Positions 43,175 to 53,745 of a stretch of 64,000 nucleotides of DNA are shown in pieces. Every line of letters starts with the position of its first letter. The first letter of the stretch is position 1. The DNA is from Prorocentrum cordatum (taxonomy: Eukaryota; Sar; Dinophyceae; Prorocentrales; Prorocentraceae): positions 31,001 through 95,000 of the forward strand of contig CAUYUJ010000867.1 of the NCBI GenBank assembly GCA_963575745.1. The letters are read 5' to 3'. Under the pieces are notes generated by a model. It had not been told where the DNA came from. It was given only the letters and a program-made list of their open reading frames with translations, and made no database searches. Made by a program: the position numbers and the translations under genes.

Positions 43175-43465
43175 TTCTCTCGAATATTGCGGGAGAGTTG
43201 ACACATCGTTTTGAGAACTGTTTTTTTTTCGCACCTGTAGTGGGTTATGCTGCGTCTGCCTGTCGAATTCTCTGGTCTGTAGCTGCGCTATTACTATCAA
43301 AACGCTCGGCGGAACCGACTGCGTCTAAAACCCGAAAGTATATTTTGCAAGTTGTAGCGCTGAGGTTCGAGGAAGCTTTCTTCTCATAATCTAGGCACTC
43401 ATTCGCGTATCTGGAGCTCTACGAGGGTCCCGGCGGTACCTGGTTGACCGTTTACCGCCGGCTCT
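42871..43465. repeat. AT run, hairpin, T67 run and family B core
   Basis: (AT)n at 42872-42893. GAAGCTTTACGAG, then hairpin CCGGCGGTAA (43053-43062) and TTACCGCCGG (43077-43086); the loop has GGCTGACGG. A run of 67 T spans 43107-43173. Family B core phrases (GCACCTGTAGTGGGTTATGC, ACTATCAAAACGCTCGG) lead to GAGCTCTACGAGGG and a second hairpin at about 43430-43465. The frames with poly-Phe or poly-Lys are meaningless. Confidence 0.65.
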
Positions 43466-45162
43466 CAGTTCCGGCGCGCTGGGGGGCTAGTCGACCAAAA
43501 AATCTCGACGGACGTTTTGCATAATTGTGCTTGGTTCAAATTCAATATCTCGAAATTTGAAAGATCGTTTGAGCTCTAGTATTTTTTCCTCCATATTCGA
43601 TCTCATTCCCGCTCGCCATCTCAATCTCATCGGGTACACTTCATTGCCAAAGAACACTCTGGCGGGTTTGCCTGTTTTGTGTTCTCTTGGCAGGTGCTGT
43701 CGGTTTTCTAAACTGAGCCCGAGCTGTATAATAGCTGCAGAGCTGGCATGCACACCTAATCCATCTAGAACCAGCAGGCGCGTTAGTATGGAGTATGTAG
43801 GTGTCTGAACTCGGTCTGCTACTAGAGCTAGATCCGAAAAACTGTTCATACTCTGCATTTTTTTGGAGATGCTGATGCGTTTCTTGATGCAACTCTTGCT
43901 TCAGATGAGCTACCGCGCTGTTTGGCACAGCAATCGGAAGATAATCATCAGAAACGCCAGTCTTCAGTATCTACATGCCCGAACTCGGTCTGTTACTTGA
44001 GCTGGGTCTGAGCAACTTTTCGTACTCGGATATTTTCTGGAGATGATTATGAGTTTGTTGATGTGAATCGAGCTTCAGATGAGCGACAGAGCTGTTTGGC
44101 ACAGCAGTCGGAAGGAAATCATCCGAATCGCTAGTCTCAGGTATCTAGATGTCCGAACTCGGTCTGCTACCAGAGCTGGATCCGAAAAAACTATTCGCAT
44201 TCTGCTCATCTGTTAAAGATGAGGATGAGTTTTTTGATGCAGCTCGAGCTGCAGATGAGCAACAGAGCTGTTTGGCACAACAATCGAAAGGGAATCATGA
44301 AGTGCTGGTCTCGAGTATCTAGATACCCGAACTCGGTCTGCCACCAGAGCTGGTTTCGAACAACTGTTCGTACTCTGCTAATTTCTTCAGAGATTATGAT
44401 GATTCTTTTGAGAGAACTCGAGCTGCAGATGAGTTACAGAGCTGTTTGGCACAGCAAGTCTCAAGATCACGATGCGCTAGTCTCAAGTTCACGAATCATC
44501 AGAAGCGCTAGTCACAAGTTCACGATGCCCGAACTCGGTCTGGTTTCAGAGTTCGAACCGAAGAACTACTCGTGCTGTTCGTATTTTTTTCAGAGATGAC
44601 GATGTCTTCCTTGATTTAGCTCGAGCTGCAGATGGGCGTAGAGCTGTTCGGCACAGCAATTGGACGAATATCATCACGAGCGTTCGTTGCAAGTAGCTAC
44701 ATAATGAAAATCGGTCTGCCACCAGAGCTGGACCAACAACTCGTCGTACTCTTGCTTCTCGTCCTTTTTCTTCTCTTCCTTCCCCTCCTTCTCTTCCTTC
44801 TCCATCTGCTCCTTCTCCTCTGTCTCCTCATGCTCCTTCTCTTCTTCCTCCTCCTCATCTTCTCCCTCATCATCATCATCGCCACTCTTCTGCCTCTCAA
44901 ACCTTTCCCCCTCCTGCTCGTCATCCTCCTCTTCCTCCTCCCCCTCCTTCTCCCCCGCCTGCTCCTTTTCCTCCTCCTCCTCCTCTTTTCTCAGCCTCCT
45001 CCTCCTCACTCCTTCTTCTCCTCCGCGCCCCCCTCCATGAAACCGCGCCTTCGCGCGCGCGGTATGCGAGATTGCCGCGCCCGCATTGCATTCATGCATA
45101 TCGAGGAAACGAGTCCCCGGCGGTAACCAAGGTTGACGGGTTACCCCTGGCTCCCAGTTGGC
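43466..45162 (+). repeat. Diverged family A unit with polypyrimidine tract
   Basis: Leader GGCGCGCTGGGGGGCTAGT, then monomers with altered phrases (GATGAGCTACCGCGCTGTTT, GGCACAGCAATCGGAAG, GAACTCGGTCTGCTACCAGA). At about 44745-45035 a long C/T tract of CTTCTC and CTCCTC repeats follows, then GCGCGCGCGG, and the unit ends GAGGAAACGAG with a hairpin at about 45118-45155. The minus-strand acidic ORF 44674-45330 and plus-strand Leu-rich ORF 44632-45126 are products of the C/T tract. Confidence 0.65.
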
Positions 45163-46711
45163 TCGGAACCGCGCGGCGGACCTGTTGCTTGCTCTGCTGA
45201 ACTTGTTTTCCGCTGTGCATAGCTGCACTTTGAGGCGCGACCAATGCAGCCGCGACGGCGCCATTGCAAACGAATTGCTAAATGACTCGTGGAGCTTCGC
45301 TGAGAGCGAAGCGGCGAAGCTAGAGAGCAATTCTGGCGCGCTGGCGGGCTAGTTGGCAACGTCAATCTCGACAGTCTTTTTTTTATAAAAAAAGAAAAAA
45401 TTGGAGCTTGAGTATATTCCCCATATCCGTTCCTATCCCCGCTCGCCATCTTAGTCTCAGGTCGATTGGGTGCATATTATTGCCAAAACGTATGTGGGCG
45501 GGATTGGCTGTTCAGTGCCATCTTGGCAGATGCTGTCGGTTTTCTTAACTGCACCCGAGCTGCAGCTGAGCCACTGAGCTGTTCGGCACAGCAATCGGAA
45601 GGGAATCATCATACGAGAAGTATCTAGATGCTTGAACTCGATCTGCTACCCGAGCTGGGTCCAACATAGTATTCGTACTCTGTTAATGTTTCAGAGATAA
45701 TGCTGACTTTCTTGATGTAGCTCGAGCTGCATATCTGGTTGGCATAGACACCGGAAGGGCATCATCATACGCGCTAGTCTCGAGTGTCTAGATGCCCGAA
45801 CTCGGTTTGCTACCAGAGCTGGGTGCGGTCTGCTACCAGAGCCAGGTACGAAAAGCTCTTCGTACCCAGACATTTTCTAGAGATTGTGATGAGTTTCTTG
45901 ATGGAAGCCGCAGAGCTGTTTGGCACAGCAATCGAAAGGACATCATCAGATGCGCTAGCCTCGGGTATCTAGATGCACGAACTCGGTCTGCTATGAGAGC
46001 TAGGTCTGAAAAGAATATTCGTGCTCTGCTATTTTTTTCAAGAGTTCATGGCTACTTTTTTGCTTGACTCGAGCTGCAGATGAACCACAAAGCTGTTTGG
46101 CACAGCAACCGAAAGGAAACCATCAGAAGCGCTAGTATGAAGTATCCAGATGCCCGAACGGTCTGGTTCCAGAGTTGGAACCAAAGAACTATTTGTACAT
46201 TTTTTTGATGTAGCTCGAGCTGCAGATGAGATTAGAGCTGTTCGGCTCAGCAATTGGACGTATATCATCAGGGGCGCTAGTTGCAAGTAGCTACATGCTG
46301 AAAATCGGTCTGCTACCAGAGCTGGACCAACAACTCTTCGTACTTCTGCTCCTCGTCCTCTCTCTTCTCATCCTTCTCCTCCTCCTCTTCCTCCTTCATC
46401 TGCTCCTCCTCGTTTTTCTCCTCCTGCTCCTTCTCTTCCTCCTCCTCCTCGTCTTCCTTCTCCTCGTCATCATCGTCGCCCCTCTTCTTCCCCTCCACCC
46501 TTCCCCCTCCTGCTCGTCATCCTCCTCTTCCTCCCCCCCTCCTTCTCCTCCGCCTGCTCCTTTTCCTCCTCCTCCGTCTCTTCCTCGGCCTCCTTCTTCT
46601 CCTCCGCGCCCCCCTCCATGAAACCGCGCCCTCGCGCGCGCGGTATGCGAGATTGCCGCGCCCCCATTCCATTCATGTATATCGAGGAAGCTCTACGAGT
46701 TCCACGGCGGA
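45163..46711 (+). repeat. Second diverged family A unit, LINE-split at hairpin
   Basis: Same order as 43466-45162: a left part like the 260-bp repeat (45165-45350), altered monomers, a C/T tract at about 46340-46610, the same CCATGAAACCGCGCCCTCGC piece, then GAGGAAGCTCTACGAG and the left hairpin arm CACGGCGG near 46703, where a LINE fragment follows. Two such units in succession imply a tandem duplication of about 1.6 kb that has diverged. Confidence 0.6.
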
Positions 46712-47247
46712 AGTTCTACGATTCCCAGCTATATTGTATGATCTTTCCGTATCCTGTCTAATCCGTCCTCCTGAGCATGGTCGCAACATCTTTAAGTGGG
46801 CTTATAGGGGAGGAAATACGGAGGCAGATGAAATGACTTGGAGCGCTCGGACTGGCAATTGTAGTCTCTGGCAGGACGACGACTTTTTGAAATTTATCAA
46901 GTTGAACGCAGTTCTGATCGACTGTATCCGTGGTTCCTTCGACGGAGGTCGTTCCCAACATGGTGTCGGGTGTGGCTGGGTACTTGATGTGAGGGTTGCT
47001 TCTTTCTCTTTCAATATGCTTCCTCCCTCCTCCTCTATCGTCTGTGGCTGGCGCCGTGTTGCCTCTGAGGCCTTCCTTCTCCCATCCTCCTGTGCTATCG
47101 CATCTGCTGAGCTGTCTGCCGCCCATCGGCTCCCCCCTGCAGGAGTGCTTGTGATTCTGCAAAAGACAGGTTTCATTGGCATGTGTAGCTCGTATTCTGG
47201 ACGTGAGCACCGTCCTGCCATGACTCTACGCAAACGCAAAAACAAAG
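46712..47247 (+). mobile_element. 5'-truncated LINE 3' end in hairpin
   Basis: The plus frame encodes FKWAYRGGNTEADEMTWSAR, then IRGSFDGGRSQHGVGCGW and ASAELSAAHRL, the same order of RNase H-like motifs as in the LINE at 9653. After the coding part, GGAC and GTCC flank GTGAGCACC, a small 3' hairpin, then ACGCAAACGCAAAAACA. The tail joins AAGGTTGACGGTTTACCGCC of the interrupted hairpin. The overlapping minus ORFs are shadows. Confidence 0.7.
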
Positions 47248-47276
47248 GTTGACGGTTTACCGCCGGCTCCCAGTCT
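47248..47276 (+). repeat. Right half of hairpin after LINE fragment
   Basis: GGTTGACGG, TTTACCGCCGG and CTCCCAGT directly follow the LINE tail; the left arm is at about 46700-46711. Confidence 0.75.
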
Positions 47277-48114
47277 GGAGGACGAGTCCGAAAAACGGCT
47301 TGTGCGCGCGCCGCAGGCGTAGTGCAGCTCGGAATCGCGTGGCGGACATTTTGCTTGGTCTGCCGCGCGCCTGTTGTGCCCTTGTGTAGTGCATCAGGGG
47401 CGTGGAATGACTTGCAGAGCTTTCCCATGAGCGAAGTGCCGAAGCTCTAGAGTAATTCCACAGCGTCGGCCCGCGAACCCATTCTCTTCGTGCACAGTTG
47501 CACTTTGTGACATGCCGAATGCAGCCGCGACGGCGCCATCGCAAACGAATTGTTAAATCTCGAGGGCAAGTCCGGAAACGGTGTGTGCGCGCGCCGCATA
47601 TGTAGTGCCTCAGTGACAGGGAATGACTTGTAGAGCTTCCCCATGAGCGAAGCGGCGAAGCTCCAGAGTAATTCCAAAGCGTCGGCGGGCTAGTTGACTC
47701 GGAATCGCGCGGCGGACGTTTTGCTTGGTCTGCCGCGAACTCGTTCTCTGCCGTGCATAGTTGCACTTTGAGACATGCCCAGTGCAGCCGCGACGACACC
47801 ATTGCGAGCAAATGGCTAACTCTCGAGGGCGAGTCAGGAAACGGTTTGTGCGCGCGCCGCAGGTGTAGTGCATTAGGGACGTGGAATGACTCCTAGAGCT
47901 TCCGTGAGCGAAGCGCCGAAGCTCCAGAGTAATTCCACAGCGTCGGCGGGCTAGTAACCACGCGACGGACATTCTGCTTGGTTTGCCGCGATACCGTTCT
48001 CTTCCGTGCACAGTTGCACTTTGAGATATGCCGAATGCAGCCGCGGCGGCGCCATTGCAGACGAATCCTTAAGTCTCGAGGGCGAGTCTGGAAACGGTTT
48101 GTGTGCGCGCCAAA
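47277..48114. repeat. About 260-bp GC-rich tandem repeat, about three copies
   Basis: ATTGCAAACGAATTGTTAA-type phrases recur near 47540, 47800 and 48060. Each unit has TCGCGTGGCGGACATTTTGC, CAGTTGCACTTTGAGACATG, CGAATGCAGCCGCGACGGCG, GAGGGCGAGTC and GGTTTGTGCGCGCGCCGCA, and a GACTTGTAGAGCTTCCC with GAGCGAAGCGGCGAAGCTC that resembles a changed family A left end. A related single copy is at 45165-45350. Minus-strand ORFs of 130-230 residues through it derive from the repeat. Confidence 0.7.
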
Positions 48115-51100
48115 AGAATTCTCATGGGATGAGGGTGCCGTGACCTGGTGGGCGGACGTGGTCGGTTTTGGGCGAGGAATCGTCGCGTGGGGGGCCCCAG
48201 GATACAGAGGTCTCATGGGATGGGGGTGCCGGGACCTGCTGGGGTGACGTGGTCGGTTTTGGGCGAGGGATCGTCGCGTGGGGACTTCCAAGGACAGAGG
48301 TCTCATGGGATGGGGGTGCCGGAACAGAGTCCTCATGGGATAGTGCCGGGACCTGGCGGGGGGGCGTGGTCGGTTTCGGGCGAGAAATAGTCGCGTGGGG
48401 GGTCCCGAGATGTGAGGGGGATGAGGGTGCCTGGGCCTGGTGGGGGGGCGCGGTCGGTTTTGGGCGAGGAATCGTTGTGTGGGGGGTTTCAAGAACAGAG
48501 GCCTCATGGGACCTGATGGGGGACGTGGTCGGTTTTGGATGAGAAATCGTCGCGTGGGAGGTCCCAAGAACAGAGGTCTCATGGGATGGGGTGCCCTGGC
48601 TTGGTGGGGGAACGTGGTCGGTATTGGGCGAGGAATCGTCGCGTGGGGGGTCCCAAGAACAGAGGTCTCATGAGATGGGGGTGCCGGGGCCTGGTGGGGA
48701 GACGTGGTCGGTTTTGGGTGAGGAATCGTCGCGTGGGGGTCCCAAGAACAGAGGTCTCATGGGATGGGGGTGCCGGGGCCTGGGGGGGGGCGCGGTTAGT
48801 TTTGAGTGCAAAATCGTCGCGTAGAGGGTCCCAAGGACAAAGGTCTCATGGGATGGGGGTGCCGGGACCTGGTGGGGGGACGTGGTCGGTTTTGTGGGAG
48901 AAATCGTCGCGTTGGGGGTCCCAAGAACAGAGGTCTCAAGGGATAGGGGTGCCTGGACCTGGTGGGGGGGCGTGGTCGGTTTGGGCGAGGAATCGTCGCA
49001 TGGGGGGCCCAAGAACAGAGGTCTCATGGGATGGAGGTGCCAGGGCCTGGTTGGGGGACGTGGTCGGTTTTGGGTGAGGAATCGTCGCGTGGGAGGCCCC
49101 AAGAACAGAGGTCTCATGGGATGGGGGTGCCGGGGCCTGGTGGGGGGGCGTGGTCGGTTTTGAGCGAGAAATCGTCGCGTGGGGGGTCCCAAGAACAGAG
49201 GTCTCATGGTATGGGGGTGCCGGGGCCTGGTGGTGGGGGGGGGCGTGGTCGGTTTCGGGCGAGGAATCGTCGCGTGGGGGTTCCCAAGAACAGAGGTCTC
49301 ATGGGATGGGGGTGCCGCGACCAGGTGGGGGGACGGTCGGTTTTGGGCGAGAAGTCGTCGCGGGGGGGTCCCAAGAACAAAGGTCTCATGGGATGGGGGT
49401 GCCGGACCAGGTGGGGTCGATTTTGGGGGAGAGAACGTCGCGTGGGGGGTCCCAATAACAGAGGTCTCATGGGATGGGGGTGCCGGGGCCTGGTGCATGG
49501 GGGGACGTGGTCGGTTTTGGGTGAGGAATCGTCGCGTGGGAGGCCCCAAGAACAGAGGTCTCATGGGATGGGGGTGCCGGGGCCTGTTGGGGGGTGAAGG
49601 ACAGATCGAGGTCTCATGGGATGGGGGTGCCGGGACCTGGTTGGAGGACGTGGTCGGTTTTTGGCGAGAAATCGTCGCGTGGGGGGTGTCAAGAACAGAG
49701 GTCTCATGGGATGGGGGTGCCGGGACTAGCGGGGGGACGTGGTCGGTTTTGGGCGAGAACTCATCGCGTGGTGGGGTCCCAGAACAGAGGTCTCATGGGA
49801 TGGGAGTGCCGGGATCTGGTGGGGGGACGTGGTCGGTTTTGGGCGAGAACAGACTGCCGGGACCTGGTGGGGGGACGTGGTCGGTTTTGGGCGAGAAATC
49901 GTTGCGTGGGAGGTCCCAAGAACAGAAGTCTCATGTGATGGGGGTGCCGGGGCCTGGTTGGGGGACGTGGTCGGTTTTGGGTGAGGAATCGTTGCATGGG
50001 AGGTCCCAAGAACAGAGGTCTCATGGGATGGGGGTGCCGGGACCTCGTGGGAAGACGTGGTCGGTTTTGGGCGAGAAATCGTCGCGTGGGGGTTCCCAAG
50101 AACAGAGGTCTCATGGGATGGGGGTGCCGGGACCTAGCGGCGGGACGTGGTCGGTATTGGAACAGAAATCGTCGCGTGGGGGGTCTCAAGAACAGCTCGT
50201 GGGGTGGGGGTGCCGGGGCCTGGTGGGGGGACGTGGTCGGTCGTGGGTGAGGTATCGTCGCGTGGGGGGTTCCAAGGAGAGAGGTCTCATGGGATGGGGG
50301 TGCCGGGACCTGGTGTGGGGGCGTGGTCGGTTTTGGGCGAGGAATCGTAGCGTGGTGGGTCCCAAGAACGGAGGTCTTATGGGAGGGGGGTGCCGGGGCC
50401 TGGGGGAGGAACGTGGTCGGTTTCGGGCGAGAAATCGTCGCGTGGGAGGTCCCAAGAACAGAAGTCTCATGGGATGGGAGTGCCGGGGCCTGGCGGGGGC
50501 ACGTGGTCGGTTCTGAGCGAGAAATCGTCGCGTGGATGGTCCGAAGAACAGAGGTCTCATGGGACGGTGTTGCTGGGGCCTGGTGGGGAGACGTGGTCGG
50601 TTTTGGGTGAGAAATCGTCGCGTGGAGGCCCCGAGAAGAGAGGTCTCAGGGGGTGGGGGTGCCGGGGCCTGGTGGGGGGGCGTGGTCGGTTTTGGGCGAG
50701 GACTCGTCGCGTGGGGGGTCCCAAGAACAGAGGTCTCACGGGATGGAGGTGCCGGGGCCTGGTGGGGGGACGTGGTCGGTTTTGGGCGAGAAATCGTCGC
50801 GTGGGGGGTCCCAAGAACAAGTGTCTCACGGGAAGGGGGTGCCGGGACCCGGTGGGGTGACGTGGTCGGTTTTGGGCGAGAAATCGTCGCGTTGGGGGGT
50901 CTCAGGAACAGAGGTCTCATGGGATGGGGGTGCCGGGGCCTGGTGGGGGGACGTGGTCGGTTTTGGGTGAGGAATCGTCGCGTGGGGGGTCCCAAAACAG
51001 AGTCCTCATGGGATGGAGGTGCCGGGACCTGGTGGGCGGGCGTGGTCGGTTTCGGGCGAGAAATCGTCGCGTGGGGGGCTGAAGAACCAGAGGTCTCATG

Positions 51101-52315
51101 GGATGAAGGTGCCGGTGCCTGGTGGGGGGAAGCGGTCGTTTGTGGGCGAGGAATCGTCGCGTGGGGGGTCCCAAGAACAGTGGTCTCATGGGATGGGGGT
51201 GCCGGGACCTGGTGGGCGGGCGTGGTCGGTTTTGGGCGAGGAATCGTCGCGTGGGGGGCTGAAGAACCAGAGGTCTCATGGGATGAAGGTGCCGGTGCCT
51301 GGTGGGGGGAAGCGGTCGTTTGTGGGCGAGGAATCGTCGCGTAGGGGTCCCAAGAACAGTGGTCTCATGGGATGGGGGTGCCGGGACCTGGTGGGGGGCG
51401 TGGTCGGTTTCGGGTGAGAAATCGTCGGGTGGGGGGCCCACGGTCTCATGGGAGGGTTGGTGGGGGGACGTGGTCGGTTTTGGGCGAGAATCGTCGCGTG
51501 GGGGGTCCCAAGAACAGAGGTCTCATGGGATCGGGGCCTGGTGGGGGGGACAGTGGGACGTGGTCGGTTTTGGACGAGGAATCGTCGCGTGGGAGGTCCC
51601 AAGAACATGGGGGTGCCGGGACCTGGTGGGGGGACGTGGTCGGTTTTGGGCGAGAAATCGTCGGGTGGGGGGCCCCGAGAACAGAGGTCTCAGGGGATGG
51701 GGGTGCAAGGACCTGGTGGGGGGACGTGGTCGGTTTAGGGCGAGAAAAAGTCGTCGCGTGGGGGGTCCCAAGAAGAGAGGTCTCATGGGATGGGGCTGCC
51801 GGGGCCTGGTGGGGGGGTGTGGTCGGTTTTGCGCGAGACCTCGTCGCGTGGGGAGTCCCAATGACAGAGGTGTCATGGGATGGGGGTGCCGGGGCCTGGT
51901 GGGGGGACGTGGTCGGTTTTGGGTGAGGAATCGCCGCGTGGGAGGTGTCAAGAACGGAGGTCTCAGGGGATGCCGGGGCCAGGAGGGGGATAGGTGAGGA
52001 ATTGTCGTGTGGGGGGCCCAAGAACAGCTTTTTCCCAGGGTGGGGATGCCGGGGCAAGGAGGGGAGTATGGATGAGCTTCTGGCGAGAAATTGTCGGGGG
52101 GGGTCCCAGGAGCAGTTTTCCCAGGGTGGGGGTGGCGGGGCCAGAGGGGGGTATAGGTGAGTTTCGGGCGAGAACTTGTCGTGTTGGGGGTCTGAATACT
52201 TGAGTTTTCCCAGGGTGGGGATGCCGGGGCCAGGAGGGGGGTATGGGTGAGTTTCGGGCGAGAAATTGTCGTGTGGGGAGTCCCGCGAGCAGAGTTTTCC
52301 CAGCGTGGGCATGCC
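48115..52315 (+). repeat. G-rich minisatellite, about 90-bp unit, about 45 copies
   Basis: The repeating unit contains GGTCTCATGGGATGGGGGTG, CCGGGACCTGGTGGGGGGAC, GTGGTCGGTTTTGGGCGAGA and AATCGTCGCGTGGGGGGTCC. Spacing is mostly 89-93 bases. From about 51990 the units change to a second type (GGGTATAGGTGAGTTTCGGG, TTTTCCCAGGGTGGGGATGC). Since 90 is a multiple of three, very long frames stay open on both strands (up to 445 codons), but different copies use different frames, which argues against coding. Several G4-capable runs occur in every unit. Confidence 0.9.
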
Positions 52316-52924
52316 GGACAATGTTTGACACTTTCCCTCGCGCTTCTGGGGTCGGCGGATTCGGATTCGGAGGACAAGAGAAGTAGGAAGTCCAAGAAGA
52401 AGGACAAGGCGAATAAGGCGAATAAGGGGAATACGAATAAGGCCAATAATGAGAAGGCCGAAATGGAGAAGGCCAAACAAGAGGAGAGAGGGCTCAATAC
52501 CAGAGAGAAATCATGTGCGGAATCCGCAACAAGCTGGACCCATCGAAGACAGCGCTGCAGGATGTGCTCGCAAACCCTTCGAGCAGGAGCCTGGCTCCGT
52601 GGCTGAAGGGTCAAGCCGAAGGCAGGGGGAGCGAGATCGAGGCCATGCAGATCCAGGTGCCAAGGGCGAAGATGTCGCTGAAGGGCGGCGTGCCGCTTTT
52701 CAATGTCCTGGGCGCAAGTGCAATGTCCACCCCTGCCCCCCCCCTCCCCCCCCCTCCTCCCCCCTCTCCTAGAGGAGAGGGTGGGTGGGTGGGTGGGGGG
52801 GGGGCAGGGTGCATCGGGATGGGATGGGCTTGGCGCTCCACCCGAGGATGCCGTGACCTTGGGGGGCGCGACAAGGAAGCTCGTGGGCCTCCTGAACGTG
52901 CAGTTCAGGCAGGTGCAGCAATGA
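52316..52924 (+). CDS. Exon fragments of Lys-rich unknown protein
   Basis: Plus strand: ADSDSEDKRSRKSKKKDKAN, KANKGNTNKANNEKAEMEKA, KQEERG (52355-52490); then in another frame RNKLDPSKTALQDVLANPSS, RSLAPWLKGQAEGRGSEIEA and MSLKGGVPLFNVLGAS (52515-52720); then after a C/G-rich gap GAPPEDAVTLGGATRKLVGL and LNVQFRQVQQ ending at TGA 52922-52924. The pieces read as one protein with a highly charged N-terminal part. The 52735-52805 gap (CCCCCTCC..GGTGGGTGGG) would be an intron or an expansion. Function not recognised. Confidence 0.45.
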
Positions 52925-53124
52925 GCCAGCTGATTCGTCATGGCAGTCTTCGGGCATTGGCTGCTGCGGCGAAGGCGTTGGTCGCCGACGGGGTGGCATT
53001 TGCGTTCTGACCTGCGCGGGCGTGATAGTGGGCGAACTACGATCGAACTAGCTGAAGCACGTTCATGCGCTTAAGCGCTGGGGGGAAAAGGGAAAACGTC
53101 CAAGCGCACGCGCTGAACAACCAA

Positions 53125-53215
53125 GCGCGTGCGCTATATATGTATATGCATGTATGTATGTGTGTGTATACATATATATATGTATACATGTATGTATACA
53201 TATATGTATACCCAC
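53125..53215. repeat. TATG/TATA microsatellite
   Basis: Alternating TATATATGTATATGCATG, TATGTATGTGTGTG and TATACATATATATATG units. Both strands are open in some frames without meaning. Confidence 0.75.
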
Positions 53216-53479
53216 CCATGTTCCAATCGCAGCGCGAAGCGCTCCTTTGACCACCGCCCCCCTTCCAGCGCTTTGCGCCGCTTCTGCGGTGTTCACCTAC
53301 AAGCGCTCACGCTGATGAAGTCTCCTCCGCGAGCACGCTGTTGGGCGCGCTGCGGGCCGCATCGCGTGTTTCCCGACGTTTGGCTAGGCATTTTCGGGTG
53401 TCTCGGGTGTTCTTCACCATCAGTGGAAACGTGCGGGGCGTCAGGGGCTCGAGGAGGGGACATTCGCTGAGGGTCGTGA

Positions 53480-53497
53480 CCATGGCCGTTTTGGCTC
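53480..53497 (+). promoter_or_regulatory. Possible relic of the spliced-leader sequence
   Basis: CCATGGCCGTTTTGGCTC agrees at 15 of 18 positions with the first 18 bases of the dinoflagellate spliced leader as I remember it. It lies 54 bases before an ATG-initiated ORF (53552), the expected place for a leader retained in a gene copied back from mRNA. Chance similarity cannot be excluded. Confidence 0.3.
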
Positions 53498-53551
53498 TGA
53501 TCTGGTCGTTCTGGCTACCTCCGCGGCCCCGCGTCATCGACGGCCTCCGCG

Positions 53552-53743
53552 ATGACGGTCTCCTCCAAAAAGAAGAACCCGAAGGCGGGCATCAGGGGTA
53601 GCAGTCGCAGCCGCAGCCGCGGCGACGAGTCCGAGGAGGTCAACCTCAGCAGGAGTCGCAGCCGCAGCCACGGCGACGGGCCCGAGCTCCCTGGGGGCGG
53701 CGCAGGCGACGACGAGGACTACATTGATCTATACTGGCGCTAG
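53552..53743 (+). CDS. Small Arg-Ser-rich ORF
   Basis: 63 codons from ATG 53552. Contents: SSKKKNPKAGIRG, two runs of SRSRSR-type repeats (SSRSRSRGDE, SRSRSRSHGD) and an acidic end, GDDEDYIDLYW. RS repeats occur in splicing-related proteins, but there is no RRM here. It ends at TAG 53741-53743; the downstream frame beginning ALEVGTTVGMAARYVR suggests the gene may continue by splicing or that an indel closed it. Confidence 0.4.
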   Translation: MTVSSKKKNPKAGIRGSSRSRSRGDESEEVNLSRSRSRSHGDGPELPGGGAGDDEDYIDLYWR

Positions 53744-53745
53744 AG

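Noticed and set aside
44632-45330. Leu-rich plus ORF and Glu-rich minus ORF
   Set aside because: Direct translations of a polypyrimidine tract. The same happens in the neighbouring unit at 46.3-46.6 kb.
48668-52941. ORFs of 200-470 codons on both strands in the 90-bp array
   Set aside because: A 90-base period keeps any stop-free frame open. The products are simple Gly/Arg or Pro/Thr/His repeats and several frames are open at the same place.
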